Origin: JALZBN01 sp035525375 | GTDB lineage: Bacteria; Actinomycetota; Acidimicrobiia; Acidimicrobiales; AC-14 | Direction: 5' to 3' | Length of the DNA: 64,000 nt | Assembly (NCBI GenBank): GCA_035525375.1 | Contig: DATLEI010000041.1 | Span: 1 to 64,000 of the forward strand | Shown here: piece by piece, positions 49,168 to 58,435 of the stretch | How positions within the stretch are numbered: the stretch's first letter is position 1 | How the letters are laid out: each line of letters opens with the position of its first letter | Notes under the pieces: model-generated | The model's input: only the letters and a program-made list of their open reading frames with translations | What the model was told of the DNA's origin: nothing | Database searches by the model: none | Position numbers and translations under genes: made by a program

Positions 49168-50162
49168 TAGGCGCCATCTCACAGCAACAGAAGATCGGTG
49201 TCGCCGTCCTGGTCGTGATGATCGTGGGATGGCTGGTCTATCTCTTCATCGCGGCTCGGCGCACCTACGAACCGGGCTCGGAGATGGAGCTCGCACCGAA
49301 CCGAAAGCCCTACCTCGACGACGAGGCCCTCGAAGGATCCCGCCTCACCAAATATCTGTGGTGGGCCTTCGCCTCCCTTGCCATCACCGCGGTGGCGTTG
49401 CCCGCCTATTGGCTGCGGGAGCCGTCCCGACAGGAGGGCGCCGGTCTCGACCGCGGCACGCAGTTCTTCGAGGACACCTCCATCAAACGGGGTAGGGAGT
49501 ACTTCGAGGTTTCCCCGGGCGACCCGCCCACGCCGAGGGAGCCGCACTATGGGTGCGAACGGTGTCATGGCGTGGAGGGCATCGGCGGCGTTGCCGACTA
49601 CACGCTGTCCGACCCGGTCGACCAGAACGCGCCGGCGCGCCAGGTCAAGTGGGTCGCCCCCGCGTTGAACACAGCACTGCTCCGCTACCGTCCCGCCGAG
49701 TTGGCGAACATCATCATCTACGGCCGCGCCGGCACTCCGATGCCGCCGTGGGGCGTCGCCGGTGGCGGCGCGCTCAATGAGCAGCAGGTCGAGGATCTTG
49801 TGGCGTACATCACCAGCATCCAACTCGATCCGGCCGAGGTGAAGGCGGCCAACCTGACCGAGTTCGGAACCGACGGGAAGAAGGTCTTTGATGGAATGTG
49901 CGCCCGATGCCACACGGAGGGCTATTCCTACGGCGAGGCCGGAGTGCCCGGCGGAGGGGCGTTCGGGCCATCGCTCGTGGGCGGCAGCACGTTGCGCCAG
50001 TTCCCCGACATCACAACCCAGATCGAGTGGGTGGAGAAGACGGCCGAGCTCGGAAAGCAGTACGGCGTGCGTGGCCAGAGCAAAGGTGTCATGCCCCATT
50101 TCGGCGACATGTTGACCGCCGAGCAGATAAAGGCTGTCGTCGACTACGAGCGCACCCTATGA
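49164..50162 (+). CDS. Di-haem cytochrome c subunit
   Basis: This 332-residue protein has two membrane helices (about 10-28 and 67-86), then two cytochrome c domains with CERCHG near 131 and CARCHT near 246. It plays the part of cytochrome c1 (QcrC-like di-haem subunit) in the complex. The sixth ligands are probably Met in TPMPPWG and GVMPHFG. TTG overlaps the Rieske stop (TTGA). Confidence 0.9.
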   Translation: MIGAISQQQKIGVAVLVVMIVGWLVYLFIAARRTYEPGSEMELAPNRKPYLDDEALEGSRLTKYLWWAFASLAITAVALPAYWLREPSRQEGAGLDRGTQFFEDTSIKRGREYFEVSPGDPPTPREPHYGCERCHGVEGIGGVADYTLSDPVDQNAPARQVKWVAPALNTALLRYRPAELANIIIYGRAGTPMPPWGVAGGGALNEQQVEDLVAYITSIQLDPAEVKAANLTEFGTDGKKVFDGMCARCHTEGYSYGEAGVPGGGAFGPSLVGGSTLRQFPDITTQIEWVEKTAELGKQYGVRGQSKGVMPHFGDMLTAEQIKAVVDYERTL

Positions 50163-50169
50163 GGAAGTT

Positions 50170-50904
50170 ATGAGGACTCTCTTGCTGGGCGCGTTCAGTT
50201 GGGATCCCCAGGTCAAGGGCGCGCTTTACGTGCTCATCGCCATAATCGTCCTGCCCGGGTCGGCCTACCTGTTGCTGATGACCAACGTTGGGGCGCGCCT
50301 TGGCATCCAGTTGGCTGCGGCCGGGTTCTTCGGCTGGATGACGGTCATGGGTGGCGTCTGGTGGTTCTACGGGAAAGGTCCCGTTGGCGACTCGCCGACC
50401 TGGAAGGCTCAGACGACAGTCATTGGAGACATCAGCGTGCAGCGCGGTCCCTTGCTCACCGGCTTCCCGAATGGTTGGGACAAACTCGAGATCACCAGTC
50501 CCGAGGTTGCCGACGCCACCCCGGTAGCCGAAGGCGAGCTCGTCGGTTCGAAGGCCCCGTTCAAGGCAGCCAGCGACCTGATTCTCACGGGTGCGGCCCA
50601 GAAGGGTGGCGAGAAGTACGGTCCCCTTGGCCTCGACTTCCGGCCCTTCGATCTCTTCCACAAACCACGACACATGGTCATTCAGGCCCAGCAGGCGTTG
50701 AAACCCGAGGTCATTCCCGGTCAGCCGCCGCCGAAAGCGGCTGCCGATCCGAGCGCGCCGACCGTTTCGGTGCTGATGGTGCGAGACCTGGGCAATCTGC
50801 GCTTGCGTCCCGCGCTCGTCTGCGTCTTCTCCTTGATGGTGTTCGGGGCTCTCGTCTACCGGCTCCATGTACGGGACAAGGAGCTCGCAGCCAGTCGCGG
50901 ATAA
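50170..50904 (+). CDS. Membrane protein linked to the cytochrome complex
   Basis: This 244-residue protein has two N-terminal helices (about 17-36 and 43-65), a soluble domain of about 130 residues and one C-terminal helix (about 213-232). There is no cofactor motif. It lies between the di-haem cytochrome and nuoA in the same series, with 7 and 18 bp gaps. It is a likely accessory or assembly subunit; I do not recognise the family. Confidence 0.75.
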   Translation: MRTLLLGAFSWDPQVKGALYVLIAIIVLPGSAYLLLMTNVGARLGIQLAAAGFFGWMTVMGGVWWFYGKGPVGDSPTWKAQTTVIGDISVQRGPLLTGFPNGWDKLEITSPEVADATPVAEGELVGSKAPFKAASDLILTGAAQKGGEKYGPLGLDFRPFDLFHKPRHMVIQAQQALKPEVIPGQPPPKAAADPSAPTVSVLMVRDLGNLRLRPALVCVFSLMVFGALVYRLHVRDKELAASRG

Positions 50905-50922
50905 GGTTGGCCGCAAGTCGTC

Positions 50923-51450
50923 ATGGCCCAGTATCTCCCGCTCCTGGTGTTGCTTATCCTTGCTTCGCTCTTCGCGGGGCTGTCCTTCGTCGCCTCCGCG
51001 CTGTTGGGCCAGCGCCGCCGGCCCACAGCAGCCAAGGTGGCGCCCTACGAGTGCGGCATCGTGCCCGACGACAAGTCAGCCGAGCGCTTTCCGGTGCGCT
51101 TTTACCTGGTCGCAATGATCTTCATCATCTTCGACATCGAGATCATCTTCTTGTACCCATGGGCGGTCATCCTTCGCGACCTCGGCGCGTTCGGCCTTTG
51201 GGAGATGCTCGCCTTCGCCGCCGCGGTATTCGTGTCGTTCGTGTACCTACTCGGCCGCGGCGCGCTGAACTGGGGTCCGGCCAAGCATGTCGCGCCCGAG
51301 CGGCTTACTGAAGCCGGCGCGCCTCCGACGGCTACGGCCGGTGTGCGCAGTGGCGAGAGGTCGACCGAGTCGACGATCCGCCGGGTCGGGGGAGATGGTC
51401 GCGCGCCGGTGCGCGCCGGTGCCGGCAGTGGCGCGAGCAAAGGCAACTGA
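50923..51450 (+). CDS. nuoA: NADH-quinone oxidoreductase subunit A
   Basis: This 175-residue membrane subunit has three helices; YECGIVPD near 45 and FDIEIIFLYPWA are diagnostic. The C-terminal 50 residues are a Gly/Ala/Ser/Arg-rich tail absent from most NuoA proteins. Its stop overlaps the nuoB start (TGATG). It forms part of the quinone-channel entry of complex I. Confidence 0.95.
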   Translation: MAQYLPLLVLLILASLFAGLSFVASALLGQRRRPTAAKVAPYECGIVPDDKSAERFPVRFYLVAMIFIIFDIEIIFLYPWAVILRDLGAFGLWEMLAFAAAVFVSFVYLLGRGALNWGPAKHVAPERLTEAGAPPTATAGVRSGERSTESTIRRVGGDGRAPVRAGAGSGASKGN

Positions 51451-51989
51451 TGGGCCTCGCTGATCTCAACCACAATTTTCTGACCGGCAACCTCGAAGAC
51501 GTCGTCAAGTGGGCTCGACGCAACAGCGTCTGGCCCGCGACGTTCGGTCTGGCGTGTTGCGCCATCGAGATGATGGCGACCGGCGCGGCCCACTTCGATC
51601 TCGCTCGCTTCGGCATGGAGGTCTTCCGGGCCTCACCCCGGCAGGCCGACCTGATGATCGTCGCGGGACGCGTCTCTCAGAAAATGGCGCCGGTGCTCCG
51701 TCAGGTCTACGACCAGATGATGGAGCCCAAGTGGGTCATCTCCATGGGCGTCTGCGCCTCGTCGGGCGGGATGTTCAACAACTACGCCATTGTCCAGGGC
51801 GTCGACCAAGTCGTCCCCGTCGACGTCTACTCGCCCGGTTGTCCGCCTGGACCTGAGACGTTGATGCACTCGATCCTCACGTTGCACGAGCTCATCCGCA
51901 CCGGCGAGATCACGCGCCGGCGCGCCGAGACCGGCGGCGGCGCGAGAGTGCCGGTTGAACGCCCAGTGGCCGTCGGTACGCCTCGGTAA
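51450..51989 (+). CDS. nuoB: NADH-quinone oxidoreductase subunit B
   Basis: This 179-residue subunit carries cluster N2 ligands: the tandem Cys pair in GLACCAIEMMA, then VCASSGGMFNNY and YSPGCPPGPE. It delivers electrons to quinone. The tail beyond about 160 is variable and Arg-rich. Confidence 0.97.
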   Translation: MGLADLNHNFLTGNLEDVVKWARRNSVWPATFGLACCAIEMMATGAAHFDLARFGMEVFRASPRQADLMIVAGRVSQKMAPVLRQVYDQMMEPKWVISMGVCASSGGMFNNYAIVQGVDQVVPVDVYSPGCPPGPETLMHSILTLHELIRTGEITRRRAETGGGARVPVERPVAVGTPR

Positions 51990-51993
51990 CCGG

Positions 51994-52509
51994 GTGACTG
52001 ACGCAAACGACGAGGCGCCCGAGGAGGAGCTACCGACCCTCCACGGCGTTCCGGTAACGCTGAGCCGGGGCCAGCTCGTAGCCCACCCGGCGCGCGAGGG
52101 TTACTACGACCTCATCCGGGCGCTCACAGACGACGGCTACCAGATGGCCGTCGACTTGTGCGGCATCGACTACCTGGTCAACGCGGCGCGCGAGTTGCCG
52201 TCGACCGTCACCCCAGAACGATTCGAAGTAGTTGTGAACCTTCTGTCGTTTTCACGGCACGCACGGATCCGAGTAAGGGTGCAGGTGCCTGAGTCCGACC
52301 CGCAGCTGCCATCGATTTTCGACCTCCACCCCGGCACCGAGGCCCAAGAGCGCGAGACCTACGACCTCTTCGGCATCGTGTTCGAAGGCCACCCCGACCT
52401 AACCAGAATCCTGATGCCCGACGACTGGGAAGGCCACCCCCTCAGGAAGGACTACGGGGTAGGGCGGATTCCCGTGCAGTTCAAGGCACCTCGGGCCGAC
52501 GCCACGTGA
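51994..52509 (+). CDS. nuoC: NADH-quinone oxidoreductase subunit C
   Basis: This 171-residue hydrophilic-arm subunit has the signature ERETYDLFGIVFEGHPDLTR followed by LMPDDWEGHPLRKDY. GTG at 51994 is preferred, 4 bp after nuoB. The end overlaps nuoD by 4 bp. Confidence 0.95.
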   Translation: MTDANDEAPEEELPTLHGVPVTLSRGQLVAHPAREGYYDLIRALTDDGYQMAVDLCGIDYLVNAARELPSTVTPERFEVVVNLLSFSRHARIRVRVQVPESDPQLPSIFDLHPGTEAQERETYDLFGIVFEGHPDLTRILMPDDWEGHPLRKDYGVGRIPVQFKAPRADAT

Positions 52510-53822
52510 GCGATCTCGACCTCATCGCGGAGACGTCGGAAGGAGTTCAGGAGATGCACCTGCGCGCCGAGACCACGGGCGTGGAGGCGATGCGGGAAAT
52601 GGGATCGGTGCTGCGCATTCCCAACCTTCCAGAGGACGTCGACGAGGTTCCGACGGAAGACGAAACCATGATCATCAACATGGGGCCCCAGCACCCGAGC
52701 ACCCACGGCGTGTTGCGGGTGATGATGGAGCTCGACGGCGAGACGGTGCTGCGATCCAAGCCGGTTATGGGTTACCTGCACACCGGCATGGAAAAGACGG
52801 GCGAAGAGCTCACCTACCTCCAGGGCCCGACCAACGTCACACGCATGGACTATGTCTCGCCGCTCTTCAACGAGCTCGTCTTTTCGCTAGCGACCGAGGC
52901 CCTTCTCGGCGTTGAAATTCCGGCGCGCGCCACCTGGATCCGCATGCTCATGACCGAGCTGAACCGCATGTCTTCGCAGGTGCTCTGGCTGGCCACCAAC
53001 GGGATGGACCTCGGCGCCATCTCGATGATGATCTACGGCTTCCGCGAGCGGGAACAGATCCTCGCCTTCTTCGAGAAGACCACGGGCTTGCGGATGAACC
53101 ACAACTACATCCGTCCCGGAGGTGTCGCCGCCGACCTGCCCGATGGATGGCGTGACGACGTGTTGGCGATCCTCGAGGCTTTCCCGCCCCGCCTGAAGGA
53201 GTACGACACGCTCCTGACCGGCCAGCCGATCTGGCGCGAGCGCACTCAGGGAATCGGCATCATCACCGCCGACGAGTGCATTGCCCTCGGAATCACCGGC
53301 CCCATCCTTCGTTCAACGGGCGTTCCCTGGGACCTTCGCCGCTCGATGCCATACATGTTTTACGACCAGATGGAGTTTGACGTCATCGTCGGCAACTACG
53401 GGGATACGTTCGACCGCTACGCCATTCGTCTGAACGAGATCCGGGAGTCCATCAAGATCGTGCACCAGATCGTCGACCGCATGCCGAGCGGTGACTACCG
53501 GGTGCAAGACAAGAAGGTGACACCCCCACCGCGCGCCCGCATCGACGAGTCGATGGAGGCGCTGATCCACCACTTCAAGATCTTCACCGAGGGCTACAAG
53601 GTGCCCGAAGGGGAGGTCTATGTCGCGATCGAATCGCCCCGGGGTGAACTGGGCTGCTATCTCGTGTCTGATGGCAGCGCCAAGCCCTACCGCCTCCACA
53701 TCCGAGGCCCGTCGTTCGTGAACCTCCAAGCCCTCCCGCACATGATCCGTGGCGGCCTGGTAGCCGACGCCGTCGCCGTTATTTCGACAGTCGACCCGAT
53801 CATGGGCGAGGTCGACCGCTGA
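52506..53822 (+). CDS. nuoD: NADH-quinone oxidoreductase subunit D
   Basis: This 438-residue 49-kDa-type subunit lines the quinone cavity. GPQHPSTHGVLRVMMELDGE, the quinone-site His/Tyr region (MGYLHTGMEKTGEELTY), and the C-terminal SPRGELGCYLVSDG are clear. The first 55 residues are an extra acidic N-terminal extension. Confidence 0.97.
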   Translation: MSDLDLIAETSEGVQEMHLRAETTGVEAMREMGSVLRIPNLPEDVDEVPTEDETMIINMGPQHPSTHGVLRVMMELDGETVLRSKPVMGYLHTGMEKTGEELTYLQGPTNVTRMDYVSPLFNELVFSLATEALLGVEIPARATWIRMLMTELNRMSSQVLWLATNGMDLGAISMMIYGFREREQILAFFEKTTGLRMNHNYIRPGGVAADLPDGWRDDVLAILEAFPPRLKEYDTLLTGQPIWRERTQGIGIITADECIALGITGPILRSTGVPWDLRRSMPYMFYDQMEFDVIVGNYGDTFDRYAIRLNEIRESIKIVHQIVDRMPSGDYRVQDKKVTPPPRARIDESMEALIHHFKIFTEGYKVPEGEVYVAIESPRGELGCYLVSDGSAKPYRLHIRGPSFVNLQALPHMIRGGLVADAVAVISTVDPIMGEVDR

Positions 53823-54382
53823 TGGCGCGGTTGAACGGGGACAACACGCGCCGGGCCGAGAAGCTGCTCGAGCTCTACCCCCACAAGCGGTCGGCGCTCA
53901 TCCCCATGTTGCACATTGCCCAGGAGCAGGACGGGTGGTTGACTCCCGACGGAATCGGCCACGTGGCCGAGCTCGTCGGGCTTGCGCCGGCCGAGGTCTA
54001 CGGCACGGCCAGCTTCTACGACATGTTGTTCACGTCTCCTGTGGGCCGCCACCTGGTATCGATCTGCACGAACCTGGCTTGTTTGATCAACGGTGCAGGC
54101 GAGCTGCTCGAGCACGCCGAGGAGCGGCTTGGCATACCCCCGGGTGAGACAACGCCCGACGGCGAGTTCACCCTCGAGGAGGTCGAGTGCATCGCCCTGT
54201 GCGGCGAGGCGCCCTGCCTGGCCGTCAACTGGCGATTCTTCGGCAGCATCGACACCGCCGCATTCGACAAGTTGATCGACGACCTGCGCACCGGGCGCCT
54301 CGCTGAGAAGGTGCCGCCCCACGGCACCTTGTGCCGGGTGCGTCGGACAGTTGGGCTTACAACGGGCAGTGACGGCCAGTGA
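53822..54382 (+). CDS. nuoE: NADH-quinone oxidoreductase subunit E
   Basis: This 186-residue thioredoxin-fold [2Fe-2S] subunit (cluster N1a) has ligands in CTNLAC and CIALCGEAPC. The N-terminal helical domain includes LYPHKRSALIPMLHIAQEQ. It starts at the nuoD stop (TGATG). Confidence 0.95.
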   Translation: MARLNGDNTRRAEKLLELYPHKRSALIPMLHIAQEQDGWLTPDGIGHVAELVGLAPAEVYGTASFYDMLFTSPVGRHLVSICTNLACLINGAGELLEHAEERLGIPPGETTPDGEFTLEEVECIALCGEAPCLAVNWRFFGSIDTAAFDKLIDDLRTGRLAEKVPPHGTLCRVRRTVGLTTGSDGQ

Positions 54383-55674
54383 CCGCTCCCAAGATCGTGA
54401 CCGCGCGCGTCGGCGTCGCTGAGTCGTGGACGATCGACACCTACCTCCGCAAGGGCGGTTACAAGGGATTGCGCAAGGCCCTCAAGATGGAACCTGCGGC
54501 GGTCACCGATGAGGTCAGCACCGCCAACTTGTTAGGACGTGGCGGCGCGGGGTTCGAGGCCGGCCGCAAGTGGTCGATGCTTCGTAAGGCCGAGCCCGTG
54601 TACCTCGTCATCAACGGCGACGAGAGCGAGCCCTGCACGTTCAAGGATCACATGCTCCTCGAGAACGACCCGCACCAGATCATCGAGGGCACGATCATCT
54701 GCGCCTACGCGGTCGGCGCGGCCCAGGCATTCATCTACGTGCGAGGCGAATTCGCTCTCGGGATCGAGCGCCTGACTGCCGCGCTCAACGAGGCCTACGA
54801 GCATGGCGCGGTCGGACGCTTCGTCTTTGGTTCAGGCTTCTCGCTTGACGTGGTTGTGCACCCCGGTGCCGGCGCGTACATCTGCGGCGAGGAGACGGCA
54901 TTGCTGGAGAGCCTCGAGGGCAAGCGGGGCTATCCGCGCGACAAGCCGCCGTACTTTCCGGCGGTCATTGGCCTCTATGGGCAGCCGACTGTGGTCAACA
55001 ACGTCGAGACGGTTTCGAACCTGCCGTGGATCGTGCAGAAAGGCGGCAAGGCATTCGCAGCCTTGGGCGAGGGTCGATCCACCGGCACGCGGCTTTTCTC
55101 GTTGTCGGGGCACGTGAACAATCCGGCCAACTACGAGGTCGAGATGGTCAAGACCACGTTCCATGACCTCATCTACGACGACGAGTACGGCGGGGGTATC
55201 CGCAACGGAAACGAACTGAAGGCGTTCATCCCCGGTGGAGCGTCCGCGCCGTGGTTCGGTCCCGACCAGGTCGACATGCCGCTCGACCAAGACGGTGTCG
55301 GTAAGGCTGGATCGATGCTCGGGTCGGGGTCGATCGTCGTGATGGATGACACGACCTGCATGGTGCGCGCTGCGTGGCGTATCACCCGGTTCTTTCACCG
55401 GGAGTCGTGCGGCCAGTGCACGCCGTGCCGGGAAGGCGGTGGTTGGCTCGACAAGGTGATGCGCCGTATCGAGCTCGGCGGCGGACGCGAGAGCGACCTC
55501 GAGCTGCTCCTCGATGTGTGCGACAACATCGCTCCGGGGTTGTCCTGGCCCCCGCAGAAGACGACGATCTGCGTGCTCGGCCCGTCGATTCCTTCTTCGA
55601 TCACCTCGGCGATCAAGATGTTCCGCGACGAGTTCCTCATTCACATCAAGGACGGCGGGTGCCCCTTTGACTGA
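54379..55674 (+). CDS. nuoF: NADH-quinone oxidoreductase subunit F
   Basis: This 431-residue subunit binds NADH, FMN and cluster N3. GRGGAGFEAGRKWSML is the nucleotide site; the FMN region is VINGDESEPCTFKDHML; the [4Fe-4S] ligands are in ESCGQCTPCREG with a later Cys. GTG overlaps nuoE. Confidence 0.97.
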   Translation: MTAPKIVTARVGVAESWTIDTYLRKGGYKGLRKALKMEPAAVTDEVSTANLLGRGGAGFEAGRKWSMLRKAEPVYLVINGDESEPCTFKDHMLLENDPHQIIEGTIICAYAVGAAQAFIYVRGEFALGIERLTAALNEAYEHGAVGRFVFGSGFSLDVVVHPGAGAYICGEETALLESLEGKRGYPRDKPPYFPAVIGLYGQPTVVNNVETVSNLPWIVQKGGKAFAALGEGRSTGTRLFSLSGHVNNPANYEVEMVKTTFHDLIYDDEYGGGIRNGNELKAFIPGGASAPWFGPDQVDMPLDQDGVGKAGSMLGSGSIVVMDDTTCMVRAAWRITRFFHRESCGQCTPCREGGGWLDKVMRRIELGGGRESDLELLLDVCDNIAPGLSWPPQKTTICVLGPSIPSSITSAIKMFRDEFLIHIKDGGCPFD

Positions 55675-58435
55675 TCCCGTCGAGCCAGGCGCGCCGGCGA
55701 ACCCGGTCATCAACGTCGACGGAAAGGCCATTGAGGCCCGGCCCGGCGAGATGATCATCGCCGCGGCTGAACGCGGTGGCGTCTATATCCCCCGGTTCTG
55801 CTGGCATCCCCGGATGAAGCCGGTGGGCATGTGCCGAATGTGCCTCGTCGAGGTCAACGGACCTCGGGGCATGGCCTTGATGCCGGCCTGTTACGTGCCG
55901 GTGAGTGACGGGCAAGAAATCGTGACTACTTCAGACAAGGTCAAGAAGGCCCAGGACGGCGTCCTCGAGTTCCTGCTCATCAATCATCCCCTCGACTGCC
56001 CGGTGTGTGACCGTGGCGGTGAGTGTCCGTTGCAGGACCAGACCTTCGCCTTCGGCCCTGGTGAAAGCCGGTTCGTCGAGGAGAAGCGTCACTGGCAGAA
56101 GCCCATCCCCATCAACAACCTCGTGGCGCTCGACCGTGAGCGCTGCATCCAATGTGCGCGCTGCACGCGCTTCGCCGAAGAGGTCGCTGGTGACCCGTTC
56201 ATCGACTTCATTGGTCGGTCCGACCACACCGAAGTCAACACCTTCCCGGGTGAGTCCTTCGAGTCGAACTTCAGTGCCAACATTGTTCAGATTTGCCCCG
56301 TCGGCGCGCTTACCTCGACGCCGTACCGGTTCAAGGCCCGCCCGTGGGACCTCGAGGTCGTCGAGTCGACGTGCACCGCGTGCGCGGTGGGTTGTCGCAT
56401 GGCCGTGCAGTCTTCACAGGATCGTCTGATCCGTCATCTCGGCATCGACAGCGAGCCGGTCAATCACGGCTGGCTTTGCGACAAAGGGCGCTTCGGTTAC
56501 GAGGCAGTCGTCAGTGAGGAGCGTCTTACACAACCGTTGGTGCGCAAGGGCGACGAGCTCATCGAGACCAGTTGGCACGAGGCGCTCAAGACTGCGGCCG
56601 ACGGGCTCCGGCGCGTGCAGGAGCTGAATGGTTCAACCGCAGTCGCAATCCTCGGCGGCGCGAGGCTCGCGAACGAGGATGCCTACGCCTGGTCGAAGCT
56701 GGCTCGCACTGTGCTCGGCACCGACAACGTCGACTGCCAGATGGGCGACGGATTGCCTGCTGAGGTCGTGCTCGGATTGCCGCGGGCGACAATCGATGAG
56801 GTGTGCAGCGCGGATGTCGTGCTGTTGGTCGCGCCCGATATCAAGGAAGAGCTCCCGGTTTTCTACCTGCGACTCCGAGCGGCGGCCATCGATCGCAAGG
56901 TCGCGCTCGTCGAGCTCGCGCCGCAGCCCACCGCATTGACGGAGCACGCGGTGGTGAGCCTCCTGCACCGGCCCGGCGAGGCGGCGGCCGCGGCGCGGAA
57001 GTTGGTGTCTGCGGTTCTCGGTCGCAAGCCGAGCAGCGGCGGCGGCGTGAAGGGCGACGAGATCGCCGCGGCCGCCGAGCTACTGGCGGGGAAGCGTGTG
57101 GTTGTCGTGCTCGGCCGGCCTTCTCTGGCCGAGCCGGCTGACGGAACGACAGAAGCGGCTGCCGTGCTCGCAGCAAACATTCCCGGGTTGCGGTTCTTGT
57201 CGGCCCTGCGACGGGGGAATGTGCACGGCGCGCTCGACATGGGTCTCGCGCCGGGAGTCCTCCCCGGCCGGGTATCGCTCGACGACGGCCGAGCATGGTT
57301 CCAGTCCGCTTGGGGCGCCGACCTCCCGGGCCGGCGCGGATTGGACGCCCACGCCATTCTCGCTGCCGCGGCCACCAACCAGGTGCAAGGCCTTGTGCTC
57401 ATCGGCGCGAATCCCATGGCCGACTTCCCTGACCGAACTCTGGCGCGCCGAGGGCTTGCCGGTGTCGGGTTCACTGTCGTCGTCGACACGTTCCTAACCG
57501 ATTCGGCCATTCACGCTGATGTCGTGCTGCCCGCGGCTACCTATGCCGAACGCCCGGGCACGACCACGAACATGGAGGGACGGGTCACCCGCCTCGGACA
57601 GAAGGTGACCGCGCCGGGTACGGCGCGCCCTGACTGGATGATCGCAACCGAGTTGGCCTCGTTGCTGGGCGGCGACCTCGGGTTCGAGTCCATCGATGGA
57701 ATTGCGACGGAGATCGAGCGGGTCGCGCCGGCCTACGCGGGCGTGAACCCGGCGCGCCTGGCCAAGCGGGAGAACCGTGACGGTTTCGTCGTTCCTTTGG
57801 CCGAGCCCCATCAGGAGCCCGAGCCCCCCGAAGTCGCCTTCCCACCTCAGGAAAGCATCGTCGATGTTGGGGATGTCTCCGATCCGATGGAGTCGATCGA
57901 GGTCAACGCGGCTGAGGCTCAGGGCGAAACGTTGTTGCCGCGCTCAGAGCCCGACGCCGGGCCTGTCGGCGCGCCCGAGAGCATCGGAGACTTGACCGCG
58001 AGCGACGGTTCCTCGCTCGCACCCACCATCCCGCTTATCTCGTTCGCCGGGGTGGAACCGATGCCAGCGCCGCACGCGCCTGACGCATACTCCTTGCGCC
58101 TGGTGACCTCCCGCTCGCTGTACGACGCCGGTGCGCTGGTGCAGCACTCCGAGTCGCTGAAGCCCCTGGCCACCGTCACCCGCATCCGGGCCTGTGCTCG
58201 CGACCTCTCCCGGCTTGCGGTGCGGCCGGGTGATCTCGTACGGGTCAGCTCGAGTAGGGCCGCCCTCGTGCTCGAAGCCGCGCTCGATGACCGCGTCCCA
58301 CGGGGCTCGGCCGTCATCGATTTCAACCAACCGGGCGACGGCGCGGCCGATCTTGTCGATGTCAACGCGCAGGTCACCGACGTGCGGATCGAGAATGTGA
58401 AGCGCCCGAGCGCTCGAAAGGCCAGCGATGGGTGA
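55667..58435 (+). CDS. nuoG: NADH-quinone oxidoreductase subunit G
   Basis: This 922-residue subunit has an N-terminal [2Fe-2S] domain (FCWHPRMKPVGMCRMC), the His-Cys cluster (HPLDCPVCDRGGECPL), CIQCARC for the next cluster, and a molybdopterin-oxidoreductase-like domain opening with CTACAVGC, the N7-type motif. A disordered acidic insert of about 85 residues spans roughly 700-790 and precedes the last domain. TTG 55667 overlaps the nuoF stop; longer starts would run inside nuoF. Confidence 0.96.
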   Translation: MTDPVEPGAPANPVINVDGKAIEARPGEMIIAAAERGGVYIPRFCWHPRMKPVGMCRMCLVEVNGPRGMALMPACYVPVSDGQEIVTTSDKVKKAQDGVLEFLLINHPLDCPVCDRGGECPLQDQTFAFGPGESRFVEEKRHWQKPIPINNLVALDRERCIQCARCTRFAEEVAGDPFIDFIGRSDHTEVNTFPGESFESNFSANIVQICPVGALTSTPYRFKARPWDLEVVESTCTACAVGCRMAVQSSQDRLIRHLGIDSEPVNHGWLCDKGRFGYEAVVSEERLTQPLVRKGDELIETSWHEALKTAADGLRRVQELNGSTAVAILGGARLANEDAYAWSKLARTVLGTDNVDCQMGDGLPAEVVLGLPRATIDEVCSADVVLLVAPDIKEELPVFYLRLRAAAIDRKVALVELAPQPTALTEHAVVSLLHRPGEAAAAARKLVSAVLGRKPSSGGGVKGDEIAAAAELLAGKRVVVVLGRPSLAEPADGTTEAAAVLAANIPGLRFLSALRRGNVHGALDMGLAPGVLPGRVSLDDGRAWFQSAWGADLPGRRGLDAHAILAAAATNQVQGLVLIGANPMADFPDRTLARRGLAGVGFTVVVDTFLTDSAIHADVVLPAATYAERPGTTTNMEGRVTRLGQKVTAPGTARPDWMIATELASLLGGDLGFESIDGIATEIERVAPAYAGVNPARLAKRENRDGFVVPLAEPHQEPEPPEVAFPPQESIVDVGDVSDPMESIEVNAAEAQGETLLPRSEPDAGPVGAPESIGDLTASDGSSLAPTIPLISFAGVEPMPAPHAPDAYSLRLVTSRSLYDAGALVQHSESLKPLATVTRIRACARDLSRLAVRPGDLVRVSSSRAALVLEAALDDRVPRGSAVIDFNQPGDGAADLVDVNAQVTDVRIENVKRPSARKASDG

